From: JABMQB01 sp964575025
GTDB taxonomy: Bacteria; Bacteroidota; Bacteroidia; Bacteroidales; Prolixibacteraceae
Length of the DNA stretch: 64,000 bases
Direction of reading: 5' to 3'
NCBI GenBank assembly: GCA_964575025.1
Contig: CAZNPV010000001.1
Span: 62,001 to 126,000, forward strand
Below, piece after piece: positions 50,561 through 60,384 of the stretch. Position 1 is the stretch's first letter, and each line of letters begins with the position of its first letter. The notes beneath the pieces were generated by a model. That model was given only the letters and a program-made list of their open reading frames with translations. It had not been told where the DNA came from and did not search any database. Position numbers and translations under genes: made by a program.

Positions 50561-53500
50561 CTATCCTTTGAGTTCAACAGGCAAACTGAAATAAAAGGCA
50601 GCTCCTTTTCCGGGTTCGCTTTCAGCCCAGACTTTGCCTCCATGGCGTTGGATAATCCGCTGTACGATTGCCAGTCCCACTCCTGTGCCGGGAAATTCTT
50701 TTTCGCTGTGCAACCGTTGAAAGACCTGAAAAAGTTTATCGGCATGCTTCCTGTTGAATCCGGTTCCATTGTCTTTCACACAATAAATCATTTGGTCTGC
50801 ATCCTGTTTGCAGGTGATTGAAATTTCAGGTTTATCTACGCCTGATGAAAACTTAATGGTGTTGGAAAGCAGATTCATCCATACCTGGTGGATCAGCTCC
50901 TTGTCGGCATATGCCTTGCCTAATGTTTCGGTTCTCATTTGAATATGGTTCCGTTCTGCTTCCGTTGTTAATTCGTGGTATACAGAGTTAACCAGGAGAT
51001 TCATATCGATGGGATTCTTTATTATTTTGCTTCTGCCCAGACGGGAGAATCTCAGGATATCATCGATCAGTTGTCCCATTTTACGGGTATTATTCAGTAT
51101 GACTGAACAGATCCGATTGCCTTCGTCATCCAGTTTGGAGCCATACTCTTCGACCAGTATCCGGGTGAATCCGGAAATGCCCCGTAAGGGGGCATGCAGG
51201 TCATGAGACACCGAATAGGCAAATGCTTCGAGTTCTTTGTTGGCTTCCTGAAGTTGCAGGGTACGTTGTTTCACCCTGGATTCCAGTTCGGCATTTAACT
51301 TTTTAATGGCATTCTCAGCTGCTTTCCTCTCTGTAATATCTGCTATTATCGCCGTAAACAAACGTTCTTTATCAAATTGCAACAATTGAAGGTGTACTTC
51401 CACAGGATATTGCGTCTTATCTTTGCGTTGATGAACGGTTTCGAAAGTGATCTTCTGTTTTTCATTGGAAAGCAAAGGGTTGATCAGGTGGGTAAACTGT
51501 TCCGGATTTAATTTGGGTTTGATATCCAATGGCGTGAGTTTTTTCATTTCCTCCATGGAATACCCGAGGTTGTGAAGGGCTGCATTATTTACCTGGATAA
51601 ACTTCAGTGTTTCTGAGTCAAACAGGAATATTTCGTTTAATGATTCCTCGATAATCCGGCTAAAGCGTTTTATAATCTGTTCGTTTCCTTTTCGCTGGGT
51701 GATGTCCCGGCAACTTCCGTGTACCATTCCATCCGGAAGGATAACGGCATTGAGTTCAACAGGAATAAAATGGCCGTCTTTTTTCCGGAGGTCGATTTCA
51801 GTAACCAGATATCCGTTTTCCAGCAGTATTTTGAATCTTTTTTCATTTTCCGGTGCATCTTCCTTGCCGGATAGCATGAAAATGTTCATTGTAAGAAGCT
51901 CTTTTTTTGTATAGGCCAGCAATTGGCATGAGCGTTTGTTCACATAGGTGAAATTACCCTGCCGGTCACTAATAAAGATAGCATCGGCAGAATTCTCTGA
52001 AATGCTGCGGAATCTTTCCTGGCTTTTCCGGATCTCTTCCATGGCCCTTTTATGGGAGGATATATCTGTGATAAATCCTTCCAGCGCCATGAGTTTTTCG
52101 TTTTCGAAGACGGCTCGTCCGCGTTCCCACACCCATTTAATGGTCCCATCGGCTGCAACCATCCGGTATTCGAGAATAAAAGGTTCTTTTTTTCTGACGG
52201 CGGACTGAATTTCATTCCATACCATGTCCCGGTCTTCCGGGTGGATGATGGAACTGTAATCTCTCTCTTTGTTGTCAATAAATCCGGACGCAGGATATCC
52301 GCTGAGGCCTGATATGGCTTCGCTTATGTATTCCATGGTCCAGTGGGCATCGTTTTTACACCGGTATACCACCCCGTTGAGGTTATTGATCAGGTTGTTG
52401 AATTTCCGGTAACTTTCCGCCAGCTCTTCGGTATGCAATTTGTGTTCGGCAATTTCCCAGCCAATATCCGCTATGTAACTGGCTGTTTCTATATCTTTTT
52501 CTGTATAAACGGATGGTTTATTGCAGGTTCCAAGGATTGCCATGACCGTATCGTTGCGTACTACAGGGATAAACAATTCATTGATTATTTCCGGCTGTTC
52601 ACCGCGTAGCTCCTTTTTCCCGGAAAGGGAACCCAGGTTGTTACGGACGACTGGTTTTTTCTGGCGGATGCATTCTGCCCATACGTCTTTCTTCATGGTA
52701 TGGATCCTTTCCCGTTCAATTATGCCCAACCTTTTTTTTGTCTGAGTAGACCATTCCAGGAGGGATATATTTTTCTCATTGGATTTCAGCAATTGGTAAC
52801 AGGCAATTTTGCTGCCTGTGAATTTTTCTGCTTCATCAAGCATCCGGACGAGGAGTTCCGGCAACGAATGGGTGGTTGCGTATTCAAATAATGCGAGACG
52901 GGCATGGGTTAACCTCTGAACGGCCCGTTCTTCGGTATAATCCCTGAAAACAATAACAATTCCGGCAAGTTCATCGTTTTTATTTTTTATGGCAGCACTG
53001 CTGTCGGCCACAGGAATCTCTTTCCCTTGTTTTGAGATAAGCAGGGTATGGTTCGGTAATACTGTTGGTTTTCCTGATTGAATCACCTTTTCCAAAGGAG
53101 ATTCCAATGGCATCCGGGTTTCTTCGCTGACAATATGGAAAACCTCTTTTAAGGGTTTATTGAATGCTTCATTTTCTTTCCATCCGGTCAATTTCTCTGC
53201 GGTGGGATTCAGGAATTGAATCAGCCCGTTGGTATCAGTTGTTATAACTGCATCGCCTATACTTTGAAGGGTAGTGTGGTATCCGGCCTGTGCCACGAGC
53301 AGGTCTGTTTTCGTTTGAAGCAATTGTTTGTAAATGTTTTTTTCACGGATATTGTAGAACCATGAAATAACCGAAACAGAAAGAAGGATCAGAGCAAGTG
53401 TCAGGATAAAAACCAGTCCGGCCTGTTTGTAAAGTTCAGCGAATATCTCGGTTTTGTCGATTTTTGTTACCATAAACCATTGGGTTCCGGGAATATCCCG

Positions 53501-54322
53501 CAATTCAGCCAGTACCTTTTCCCCGCGATAATCCTCTCCCTCAAGACATCCTGTTTTTCCTTTTACGGCCTGGATTTCCGGGAGAGATTCCATCTCCTTG
53601 GAAATCCGGAATTTCATGGCCGTGCCTTTTTTATGACGCAATTCATTCAGAAACACAACGCTGTCCCCGTCGTCGCGTATCAGGATCGATTCAGCCGTTG
53701 AGCTATAGACAGGCCAGCGTTGGATCAGAGGGAACAGATAACTTTCGGGTGTTACCCGGAAGATCAGAAAGGCAACAAGCTGATTTTTTAAATATACCGG
53801 GGCTGCAAAGTCAATGTGTATCTTTTTGTGTGCTTCGCAATAATACATATCTGCTGTGACCGGCAACTGCTCCCTGATGCTTGATCTCCGGATATCCTGA
53901 GGAATTCTGCTTATGTCCGGAGCAATGGTATCGGGGCGCATGATATATACTGTATGCTCAAAAGGGGTTTTAATGATAATATTTTCATAATCATGGTTGG
54001 AGGCAAAAAGAAGAATATCTTGATGAACCACTTTATAGGTGGCAGAATCAAAAGCGGAAACAAGGGTCGTTATATGTTCTGAAAGAAGGTTGTTTTGTGA
54101 GAAATATAAAAGTTCGGAAATCCTTTCATTATGCCACTGGGTAATCTGTCTTGCTTTCAAATCGGCAATAGAAGTTAACTGATTGTATTTTTCATCGTAT
54201 GTTTTTCTCTTCTCATAACCGTAATAAAGAAATCCTCCGGCAACAATAAAAATAACAAGAACAAGAACAGAAACCTGTATAATAAATTGCCTGAAGAGAT
54301 TTTTGTGTGTAGACTTTTTCAC
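50561..54322 (-). CDS. Membrane-bound PAS/GAF sensor histidine kinase
   Basis: 1253 residues from a GTG start (no upstream ATG gives a better N-terminus). TM1 about 12-36, extracytoplasmic sensor domain about 37-305 (Cache-like, e.g. FAAPVYLKNQLVAFLIFRVTPESYLF), TM2 about 308-330, then PAS (345-465), GAF (480-630), three further PAS modules (640-1015), coiled coil, HisKA with His1040 in SYSVSHDLHAPLRGI, and HATPase (about 1140-1250, NGTGFNRKHADKLF and GTGVGLAIVQRI). The SVSHDLxAPLR form is the phytochrome-type HisKA. No receiver domain of its own; the hybrid kinase downstream is an obvious candidate partner. Confidence 0.92.
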   Translation of the reverse strand: MKKSTHKNLFRQFIIQVSVLVLVIFIVAGGFLYYGYEKRKTYDEKYNQLTSIADLKARQITQWHNERISELLYFSQNNLLSEHITTLVSAFDSATYKVVHQDILLFASNHDYENIIIKTPFEHTVYIMRPDTIAPDISRIPQDIRRSSIREQLPVTADMYYCEAHKKIHIDFAAPVYLKNQLVAFLIFRVTPESYLFPLIQRWPVYSSTAESILIRDDGDSVVFLNELRHKKGTAMKFRISKEMESLPEIQAVKGKTGCLEGEDYRGEKVLAELRDIPGTQWFMVTKIDKTEIFAELYKQAGLVFILTLALILLSVSVISWFYNIREKNIYKQLLQTKTDLLVAQAGYHTTLQSIGDAVITTDTNGLIQFLNPTAEKLTGWKENEAFNKPLKEVFHIVSEETRMPLESPLEKVIQSGKPTVLPNHTLLISKQGKEIPVADSSAAIKNKNDELAGIVIVFRDYTEERAVQRLTHARLALFEYATTHSLPELLVRMLDEAEKFTGSKIACYQLLKSNEKNISLLEWSTQTKKRLGIIERERIHTMKKDVWAECIRQKKPVVRNNLGSLSGKKELRGEQPEIINELFIPVVRNDTVMAILGTCNKPSVYTEKDIETASYIADIGWEIAEHKLHTEELAESYRKFNNLINNLNGVVYRCKNDAHWTMEYISEAISGLSGYPASGFIDNKERDYSSIIHPEDRDMVWNEIQSAVRKKEPFILEYRMVAADGTIKWVWERGRAVFENEKLMALEGFITDISSHKRAMEEIRKSQERFRSISENSADAIFISDRQGNFTYVNKRSCQLLAYTKKELLTMNIFMLSGKEDAPENEKRFKILLENGYLVTEIDLRKKDGHFIPVELNAVILPDGMVHGSCRDITQRKGNEQIIKRFSRIIEESLNEIFLFDSETLKFIQVNNAALHNLGYSMEEMKKLTPLDIKPKLNPEQFTHLINPLLSNEKQKITFETVHQRKDKTQYPVEVHLQLLQFDKERLFTAIIADITERKAAENAIKKLNAELESRVKQRTLQLQEANKELEAFAYSVSHDLHAPLRGISGFTRILVEEYGSKLDDEGNRICSVILNNTRKMGQLIDDILRFSRLGRSKIIKNPIDMNLLVNSVYHELTTEAERNHIQMRTETLGKAYADKELIHQVWMNLLSNTIKFSSGVDKPEISITCKQDADQMIYCVKDNGTGFNRKHADKLFQVFQRLHSEKEFPGTGVGLAIVQRIIQRHGGKVWAESEPGKGAAFYFSLPVELKG

Positions 54323-54548
54323 TTAAATGTGTTAATCTGAAACATTGGTTTTTTAGTAATACGAAGTGTCAGTATAGTAACAACCTGTCTGTGGTCTGTG
54401 GAACGATCCTGTTCACCATCTCCGGTTGTCGTTTAAAAAGCTGTACTCTTTTCATCTGATTAAAATTGTCTGTTTATAAAGGTATCAGAATAAACCTCCG
54501 TATGCAATATACGGAAAAATGAATAAATTCAACCCTTCTCCGGACGGT

Positions 54549-55517
54549 TTATTTATTCATTGCCGGGTTGTGATTCGATGACTCATCAAGGAACGATTCT
54601 TGCTGCCTTATTGCCGCATTTTGTTTCCGGTTGGCATAATTCAGCATGTAGAGAGAGAGTCCGATGATAGCCATACCCGCAAGAGAGGGAATATCGGGTG
54701 TTTCTTCGGTGATGATTAACCAGCTCAGAACCGCTCCAGATACAGGGATAAGAAATTTCCATGCATTCAGGAGGGATACTTTCACACCGGGGCGTTTGAG
54801 CAGGGTATACCAAATGGTAATCGCTGCAGCTGAGAGAAAACTCAGCCAGGCAAGTGCATAAAAATAGACAGGCGGGAAAGATTGGTGGGGAATGCCTTCT
54901 ACAGGTACCGACACCGCAATCAGCATAAGTCCTCCCACGATCAGCGATCCGGAACTCAGAACCACGGGAGAAATGGCTTTGCCATGTTTCGAGATGAGAA
55001 CATTCGAAAACCCGGCTACAAGGTTGTTTGTGAGCAAGAGAACAATTCCCAGCATCTCTGCTTTGCCTTTTCCCGGAATGCCCTGTCTTCCTATGGTTAT
55101 GACTGCTATGCCTGCTACTCCCACCAGAATACTGAGGGTTTTCAGAGGGGTCATTTTATCGTTATGCATCATAAAATGCGCCACCAGAGCAACAAAAAGG
55201 GGGGATGAACCAATGATCATGGCTCCCAGCGATCCGGGAACCAGGTTCAATCCTGAATAAAAAAGGGCATATTGGGTGAATGTCTGGATAATCCCTATCA
55301 GAAGAATAAATCTCCAGTGAGCTTTCACCTGCCGGAGATAGAACCCGAATTTTCCAAACCAGAAAAGAATGAAGAATCCGGCAAGGGTAAAACGAATACC
55401 GGCAAACTGAAGAGGCGTATGATACTCCAGTCCGATCTTGACCCCTGTAAATGCTGTAGACCACAGCCAGCAAGCCAGTATAGCCAGAAAAGTGGTACGC
55501 TTAAGTAGATTCCTCAT
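54549..55517 (-). CDS. EamA/DMT-superfamily transporter
   Basis: 322 residues with ten predicted membrane helices in two EamA repeats. The first repeat starts LAILACWLWSTAFTGVKIGLE and contains AGIRFTLAGFFILFWF; the second contains NLVAGFSNVLISKHGKAISPV and ISGAV-type helices ending LSLYMLNYANRK. Members export metabolites or amino acids; the substrate is unknown. The C-terminal ~25 residues are a polar tail (NAAIRQQESFLDESSNHNPAMNK). Monocistronic; the 226-nt gap upstream of the kinase operon holds nothing I could identify. Confidence 0.9.
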   Translation of the reverse strand: MRNLLKRTTFLAILACWLWSTAFTGVKIGLEYHTPLQFAGIRFTLAGFFILFWFGKFGFYLRQVKAHWRFILLIGIIQTFTQYALFYSGLNLVPGSLGAMIIGSSPLFVALVAHFMMHNDKMTPLKTLSILVGVAGIAVITIGRQGIPGKGKAEMLGIVLLLTNNLVAGFSNVLISKHGKAISPVVLSSGSLIVGGLMLIAVSVPVEGIPHQSFPPVYFYALAWLSFLSAAAITIWYTLLKRPGVKVSLLNAWKFLIPVSGAVLSWLIITEETPDIPSLAGMAIIGLSLYMLNYANRKQNAAIRQQESFLDESSNHNPAMNK

Positions 55518-55670
55518 GCCAGAAAAATAACATGCAAAGGTGGGGAATAATATTCAGATACAGAAACCTGAAACCTGTCGTAAAAGGGAAGGGATTTATT
55601 AACCGCAATGTTCGCTAAGAATACGCCAGGTTCACAGAGCAATTAATCAACTTCTCCATCGGGGCTTGTT

Positions 55671-56141
55671 TCATCTGCTTATTGCCTCCAGCAATCCCTG
55701 GCAGGAGTCTTCCAGCAGGTCGAGAACGAGTTTAAAACCATTCTCCCCGCCATGGTAGGGATCGGGAATCTCCGGGTAGTCGTATTTTTTCCTGAAGTCC
55801 GTTATGCCATGAATTTTCGCCAGGTCTGCGGGGTTCCGGGCCCGTTTTTTCAGTTCGTGAATGTTTTCATCGTCCATGCCGATGATGTAATCAAAGCGGT
55901 CGAAATCACTGTCCGCATCAAAAGGCCTGGAGATGCTGTCGATAACAATGTCTCTTTTGAATGCCTGTTCCCGCATCCGCTGATCGGCAGGTTCTCCGGT
56001 ATGCCATTCCGAGAGACCGGCTGAATCGATCTCAAAACGATCTTCCAGTCCTTTTTGTTTAACCAGGCTTTTACACAAAGCTTCGGCACTGGGTGACCGG
56101 CAGATATTTCCCAGGCAGACAAATAGAATACGTTGTTTCAT
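55671..56141 (-). CDS. Low-molecular-weight protein-tyrosine phosphatase
   Basis: 156 residues, cytoplasmic. P-loop Cys9-x5-Arg15 in FVCLGNICRSPSAEAL and the general-acid Asp127 in EIPDPYHGG are intact, so it should be active on phosphotyrosine proteins. Such enzymes in bacteria often pair with capsule or exopolysaccharide tyrosine kinases, but none is in this window. Divergent from the MATE gene. Confidence 0.94.
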   Translation of the reverse strand: MKQRILFVCLGNICRSPSAEALCKSLVKQKGLEDRFEIDSAGLSEWHTGEPADQRMREQAFKRDIVIDSISRPFDADSDFDRFDYIIGMDDENIHELKKRARNPADLAKIHGITDFRKKYDYPEIPDPYHGGENGFKLVLDLLEDSCQGLLEAISR

Positions 56142-56156
56142 GCGATGTAAAATCAG

Positions 56157-56164
56157 TATATTTG
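56157..56164 (+). promoter_or_regulatory. -7 promoter box for the MATE transporter gene
   Basis: TATATTTG, exact match, with TTG about 21 nt upstream (56133-56135) as a possible -33 element. It lies 124 nt before the chosen start. Confidence 0.45.
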
Positions 56165-56288
56165 TTTTTTAACTGGCACAAAAATAAGAGAAAAATCAAC
56201 CGAAAGAAAGCCTGTGATCCGGATTCGGAGTGGTCGGCTTTTTTTTTGAAATTTCTTTTAATCAGTTTTGAACCTTATTTTTTCAGGC

Positions 56289-57665
56289 ATGAAAGATTTT
56301 ACAACCGGCCATGTAACCAGACAACTTCTACAGTTTTCCGGTCCGCTGGTTTTGGGAAGTGTTTTTCAGAATCTTTACAATGTAATTGACAGCATTGTTG
56401 TTGGGAATGTATTGGGGAAAGAGGCACTTGCTGCCGTAGGTGCGGCGTTCCCGGTTTTGTGGACGCTGATTTCGCTGGTTGTGGGGATTGCAAGTGGTGC
56501 AAGTACGGTAGTCTCCCAGTATTTCGGCGCCGGAGATCACAAAAATGTATTAAAAACGATTGATACCATCTACCTTTTCTTTTTTGGTGCTTCGATCCTG
56601 GTTACAGGAACAGGCATCGCCTTAAGCCGGCCTATTTTCGTTTTGCTCCAGCTACCAGAAAATATTCTGCCGGATGCCCTAACCTATATGAACCTGTACC
56701 TTTCCGGAATGATCCTTTTTTTTGGTTTTAACAGCACAATCTCGATTCTTCGCGGTCTGGGTGATTCGAAAACACCCCTCTATTTTATGATTGTAGCAGC
56801 CTTGTTGAATACCGCGTTGGACCTGTTGTTTGTTGTGGTTTTCAGATGGGGCATTGCCAGTGTAGCGGTTGCTACGGTTCTTGCCCACGGATTTGCTTTT
56901 TTGGGAGGCATCTGGTACCTGAACCATTCCCATCCGTTGATTAACCTTTCGGTCCGGAAAATAAAATTTGATTATTCCATATTCCGGTCCTGTGTACGGA
57001 TTGGATTGCCCACAGGCGTTCAACAGTCGTTTGTAGCGATTGGGATGATGGCGGTCATGGGAATCGTCAATGGTTTTGGCACCAACGCAATTGCGGCCTA
57101 TACAGCCGCTCTCAGGGTTGATTCTTTTGCCAAGATGCCCTCCATGGCATTCGGTTCTGCCCTGGCAACTTTTGCAGGCCAGAACCTGGGGGCGTTTAAC
57201 GAAAAAAGAGCCAAAGCCGGCTTGTATTCAACCCTGTTCATTTCCGGAACATACAGCATTTTTGTGACCCTTCTTATTGTGTTGTTCGGAAAAGGGGTTA
57301 TGACCTTCTTCACGGATGATTCAGCCGTGATCTCCATCGGTCAGCAATATCTGGTCATCGTCTCTTCCTTCTACCTGGCTTTCTCCCTTATGTTCAGTTT
57401 TGCCGGAATGCTGCGTGGTGCAGGGGCTACCCTGATTCCCATGATCATTACTATCGTGTCTCTGTGGGTGGTCCGGTTACCGCTTTCTGTCTACTTATCG
57501 GAACGAACCGGCGTGACCGGGATCTGGTGGGCATTGCCGGTATCATGGATCGTTGGTTTTGTTTTGATTATGGTGTATTACCTCTCGGGAAAATGGAAAA
57601 ACAAAGGGGTGGTGAAGAAACAACCCGTCGATCCTTTCCCCCGGAAAACAGGAGAAGACGATTAA
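56289..57665 (+). CDS. MATE-family multidrug/Na+ antiporter
   Basis: 458 residues, twelve membrane helices. N-terminal MKDFTTGHVTRQLLQFSGPLVLGSVFQNLYNVIDSIVVG is the NorM/DinF-type start and decides for the ATG at 56289 over an upstream in-frame TTG. Internal features: AAVGAAFPVLWTLISLVVGIASGASTVVSQ and the second-half repeat GTNAIAAYTAALRVDSFAKMPSMAFGSALATFAGQN. It exports cationic drugs or metabolites using Na+ or H+. The last ~20 residues are polar and cytoplasmic. Confidence 0.93.
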   Translation: MKDFTTGHVTRQLLQFSGPLVLGSVFQNLYNVIDSIVVGNVLGKEALAAVGAAFPVLWTLISLVVGIASGASTVVSQYFGAGDHKNVLKTIDTIYLFFFGASILVTGTGIALSRPIFVLLQLPENILPDALTYMNLYLSGMILFFGFNSTISILRGLGDSKTPLYFMIVAALLNTALDLLFVVVFRWGIASVAVATVLAHGFAFLGGIWYLNHSHPLINLSVRKIKFDYSIFRSCVRIGLPTGVQQSFVAIGMMAVMGIVNGFGTNAIAAYTAALRVDSFAKMPSMAFGSALATFAGQNLGAFNEKRAKAGLYSTLFISGTYSIFVTLLIVLFGKGVMTFFTDDSAVISIGQQYLVIVSSFYLAFSLMFSFAGMLRGAGATLIPMIITIVSLWVVRLPLSVYLSERTGVTGIWWALPVSWIVGFVLIMVYYLSGKWKNKGVVKKQPVDPFPRKTGEDD

Positions 57666-57773
57666 ATATCAGCCTTGCACAGAGCCCTTTTTCCTGTTTT
57701 TCCCAATGTTAATTTATCTTATCCACTGACTGCAAAACATGCAACCGACTCTTTTTGTTTCCGTTTTTAAAAT

Positions 57774-57781
57774 TATCTTTG
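57774..57781 (+). promoter_or_regulatory. -7 promoter box for the membrane pyrophosphatase gene
   Basis: TATCTTTG, exact match, with TTTTTG at 57752-57757 as a plausible -33 element (16-nt spacing). It leaves a leader of about 120 nt. Confidence 0.5.
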
Positions 57782-57905
57782 TTTGCTGGTAATTTTTTTA
57801 GCCAAACCGTAAACTACAGGTAAAGTTGATGCTTATAAAATCAATATCAATATCTTTTATTATTATTTCAAACAGCAACTTTCGTTGCATAAAATTTATA
57901 ATCTT

Positions 57906-60239
57906 ATGAATGATATTTTTCTTATAGTTCCTGTTGCCTCTTTGCTGGCGTTGGTATTTGCCTGGATATTCTTCAAATCGATGATGAAGAATTCAGAAGG
58001 TACCCCCCGGATGAAGGAAATTGCGCAGTATGTTCGTGATGGAGCAATGGCCTATCTGAGAAGGCAATACAAAATTGTGATCCTTGTATTTATTGTTCTT
58101 TTTATTCTGCTGACCATTATGGCCTATTTTAGGGTTCAGAACCCTTTTGTTCCGGTAGCTTTTCTTACCGGAGGTTTTTTCTCCGGGCTTTGTGGTTTTC
58201 TGGGGATGAAAACAGCGACTTTTGCATCAGCCCGTACAGCCCACGGAGCATCAACATCTCTGAACAAAGGATTGAAGATTGCCTTTCGAAGTGGTGCCGT
58301 TATGGGGCTGGTAGTTGTTGGTTTTGCCCTGCTGGATATTGCAGCCTGGTACCTGGTCCTGAGCAAATTGGTTTTTACCCCGGATAATCTTGAGCACGGG
58401 TTGAAATTTTTAGGTCTTCACCTTGTTCACGGAAGTCCTGAATATGTGGTCAACGGTGTGATTACAGAAGCCGGTCAACGGGTTAAGCTGGTCGAGATAA
58501 CGGTAACCATGCTTACCTTTGGTATGGGTGCTTCCACACAGGCTCTTTTTGCGCGTGTGGGCGGAGGTATTTATACCAAAGCTGCGGATGTAGGTGCCGA
58601 CCTTGTGGGTAAGGTTGAAGCCGGAATTCCGGAGGATGACCCGCGCAATCCTGCTACCATTGCCGATAATGTAGGGGACAATGTAGGGGATGTTGCCGGT
58701 ATGGGTGCCGACCTATATGAATCCTATGCCGGGTCTATACTTGCCACGGCAGCCCTGGGTGCCGCTTTGCCTACTCTTGTATTAAAGGATTCCGGAATCG
58801 TGGATCCGGTAAAAGCAGTAACAGCACCCATGATTGTTGCAGCCATTGGAATTATCCTTTCCATAGCAGGTATTTTTATGGTTCGTGCCAAAGAATCAGC
58901 TACCCAGAAGAATCTGTTGAATGCCCTTCTTTTAGGAACGGGCGGAAGTTCTGTTTTGATTCTTCTGGCTATGGTTGGTCTGGCTATGGCCAATTGGGTT
59001 ACCTGGGGTGTTTTCTGGGCTGTGGTTATTGGTTTGGCTGCCGGTGTGATCATCGGGCAGGCGACCGAGTATTTTACGTCCGACGAGTATAAACCTACCA
59101 AAGGGATTGCACGACAGGCGCAACAGGGTCCGGCAACGACCATTATCGACGGACTTGCCGTGGGTATGACTTCCACCTGGATTCCGGTTGTTACTATTGT
59201 ACTGGGTATTATCGGAGCATTCATGGCTTCCGGAGGAAACCAGCATTTTTCAATGGGGGTCTACGGCATTGGCTTTGCCGCTGTGGGCATGCTTTCAACA
59301 TTGGGTATCACCCTGGCTACCGATGCCTTTGGACCGATTGCTGACAATGCCGGTGGAAATGCTGAAATGTCGGAACTGCCTCCGGAAGTGCGCGAACGTA
59401 CCGATGCACTGGATATGCTGGGAAATACTACCGCTGCAACCGGTAAAGGATTTGCTATCGGATCAGCTGCCCTGACAGCCATGGCGCTTATTTCTGCCTA
59501 CATGGAAGAGGTCCGGCTCTGGTTTGGGAAAATTGCTGCCAGTGGGGAAGGCTGGGTGGAAAAAGGCTCTTACATTTTTTATAATGACATTGCCCCGGCA
59601 GTTGAAGAAGGCGTGAAGGTAATTAAGATTTCTGCTGCTTCTGTGAAGGATTTTTCAGCTGCCTATGACATTACCCTTTTCAATCCATTGTTTCTCGGAG
59701 GCATTTTCCTTGGTTCCATGATGGCTTTCCTGTTTAGCGCTTTAACCATGAAAGCGGTGGGTCGTGCTGCCGGTGCGATGGTGGATGAGGTACGCCGCCA
59801 GTTCCGTGAAATAAAAGGAATCCTGGAAGGAAAGGCTACTCCTGAGTATGCCAAATGCGTTGAAATTTCAACCAAAGGAGCTCAAAGAGAAATGCTCCTT
59901 CCTTCCCTGATTGCGATCATCGTTCCCGTTTTTGTGGGAGTGACGATGGGTGTTGCCGGAGTGATCGGCTTACTGGCAGGAGGTTTGACAGCAGGCTTTA
60001 CCCTGGCTGTTTTTATGAACAATGCCGGGGGAGCCTGGGATAATGCCAAAAAATTTATCGAAAAAGGAAATTACGGGGGCAAAGGAAGCGAAGCACACCA
60101 TGCCAGTGTGGTTGGCGATACCGTGGGCGATCCGTTTAAAGATACCTCAGGCCCCTCGCTGAATATCCTGATAAAATTAATGACCATGGTCTCCGTGGTT
60201 ATGGCCGGATTAACCGTTACGTTGAGCCTGCTGTTTTAA
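57906..60239 (+). CDS. hppA: Membrane-bound ion-pumping pyrophosphatase
   Basis: 777 residues with about 16 membrane helices. Couples pyrophosphate hydrolysis to Na+ or H+ pumping. Substrate site: DVGADLVGKVEAGIPEDDPRN-type segment, then NVGDNVGDVAGMGADLYESYAG, and the C-terminal VVGDTVGDPFKDTSGPSLN. The segment GNTTAATGKGFAIGSAA carries Ala at the position that marks K+-dependent enzymes, the class containing the Na+ pumps. The ATG at 57906 gives a typical first helix; an upstream in-frame TTG is less likely. A -7 box precedes and an intrinsic terminator follows, so it is monocistronic. Confidence 0.95.
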   Translation: MNDIFLIVPVASLLALVFAWIFFKSMMKNSEGTPRMKEIAQYVRDGAMAYLRRQYKIVILVFIVLFILLTIMAYFRVQNPFVPVAFLTGGFFSGLCGFLGMKTATFASARTAHGASTSLNKGLKIAFRSGAVMGLVVVGFALLDIAAWYLVLSKLVFTPDNLEHGLKFLGLHLVHGSPEYVVNGVITEAGQRVKLVEITVTMLTFGMGASTQALFARVGGGIYTKAADVGADLVGKVEAGIPEDDPRNPATIADNVGDNVGDVAGMGADLYESYAGSILATAALGAALPTLVLKDSGIVDPVKAVTAPMIVAAIGIILSIAGIFMVRAKESATQKNLLNALLLGTGGSSVLILLAMVGLAMANWVTWGVFWAVVIGLAAGVIIGQATEYFTSDEYKPTKGIARQAQQGPATTIIDGLAVGMTSTWIPVVTIVLGIIGAFMASGGNQHFSMGVYGIGFAAVGMLSTLGITLATDAFGPIADNAGGNAEMSELPPEVRERTDALDMLGNTTAATGKGFAIGSAALTAMALISAYMEEVRLWFGKIAASGEGWVEKGSYIFYNDIAPAVEEGVKVIKISAASVKDFSAAYDITLFNPLFLGGIFLGSMMAFLFSALTMKAVGRAAGAMVDEVRRQFREIKGILEGKATPEYAKCVEISTKGAQREMLLPSLIAIIVPVFVGVTMGVAGVIGLLAGGLTAGFTLAVFMNNAGGAWDNAKKFIEKGNYGGKGSEAHHASVVGDTVGDPFKDTSGPSLNILIKLMTMVSVVMAGLTVTLSLLF

Positions 60240-60292
60240 GAAAAAATCCGCCATCCCTGATAAAATCAGAGTATTGGTTAGAAAGATAACGG

Positions 60293-60323
60293 AAACCCGG
60301 AGAATTTTCTCCGGGTTTTTTTA
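60293..60323 (+). terminator. Intrinsic terminator after the membrane pyrophosphatase gene
   Basis: Eleven-pair perfect stem AAACCCGGAGA/TCTCCGGGTTT with a 4-nt loop (ATTT) running into a T-run. Confidence 0.88.
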
Positions 60324-60384
60324 TATCCCTTGAACAAAACGCTTCCCTTATCAGTTTTAGGATATAAACAACAAAAAAAAACGC

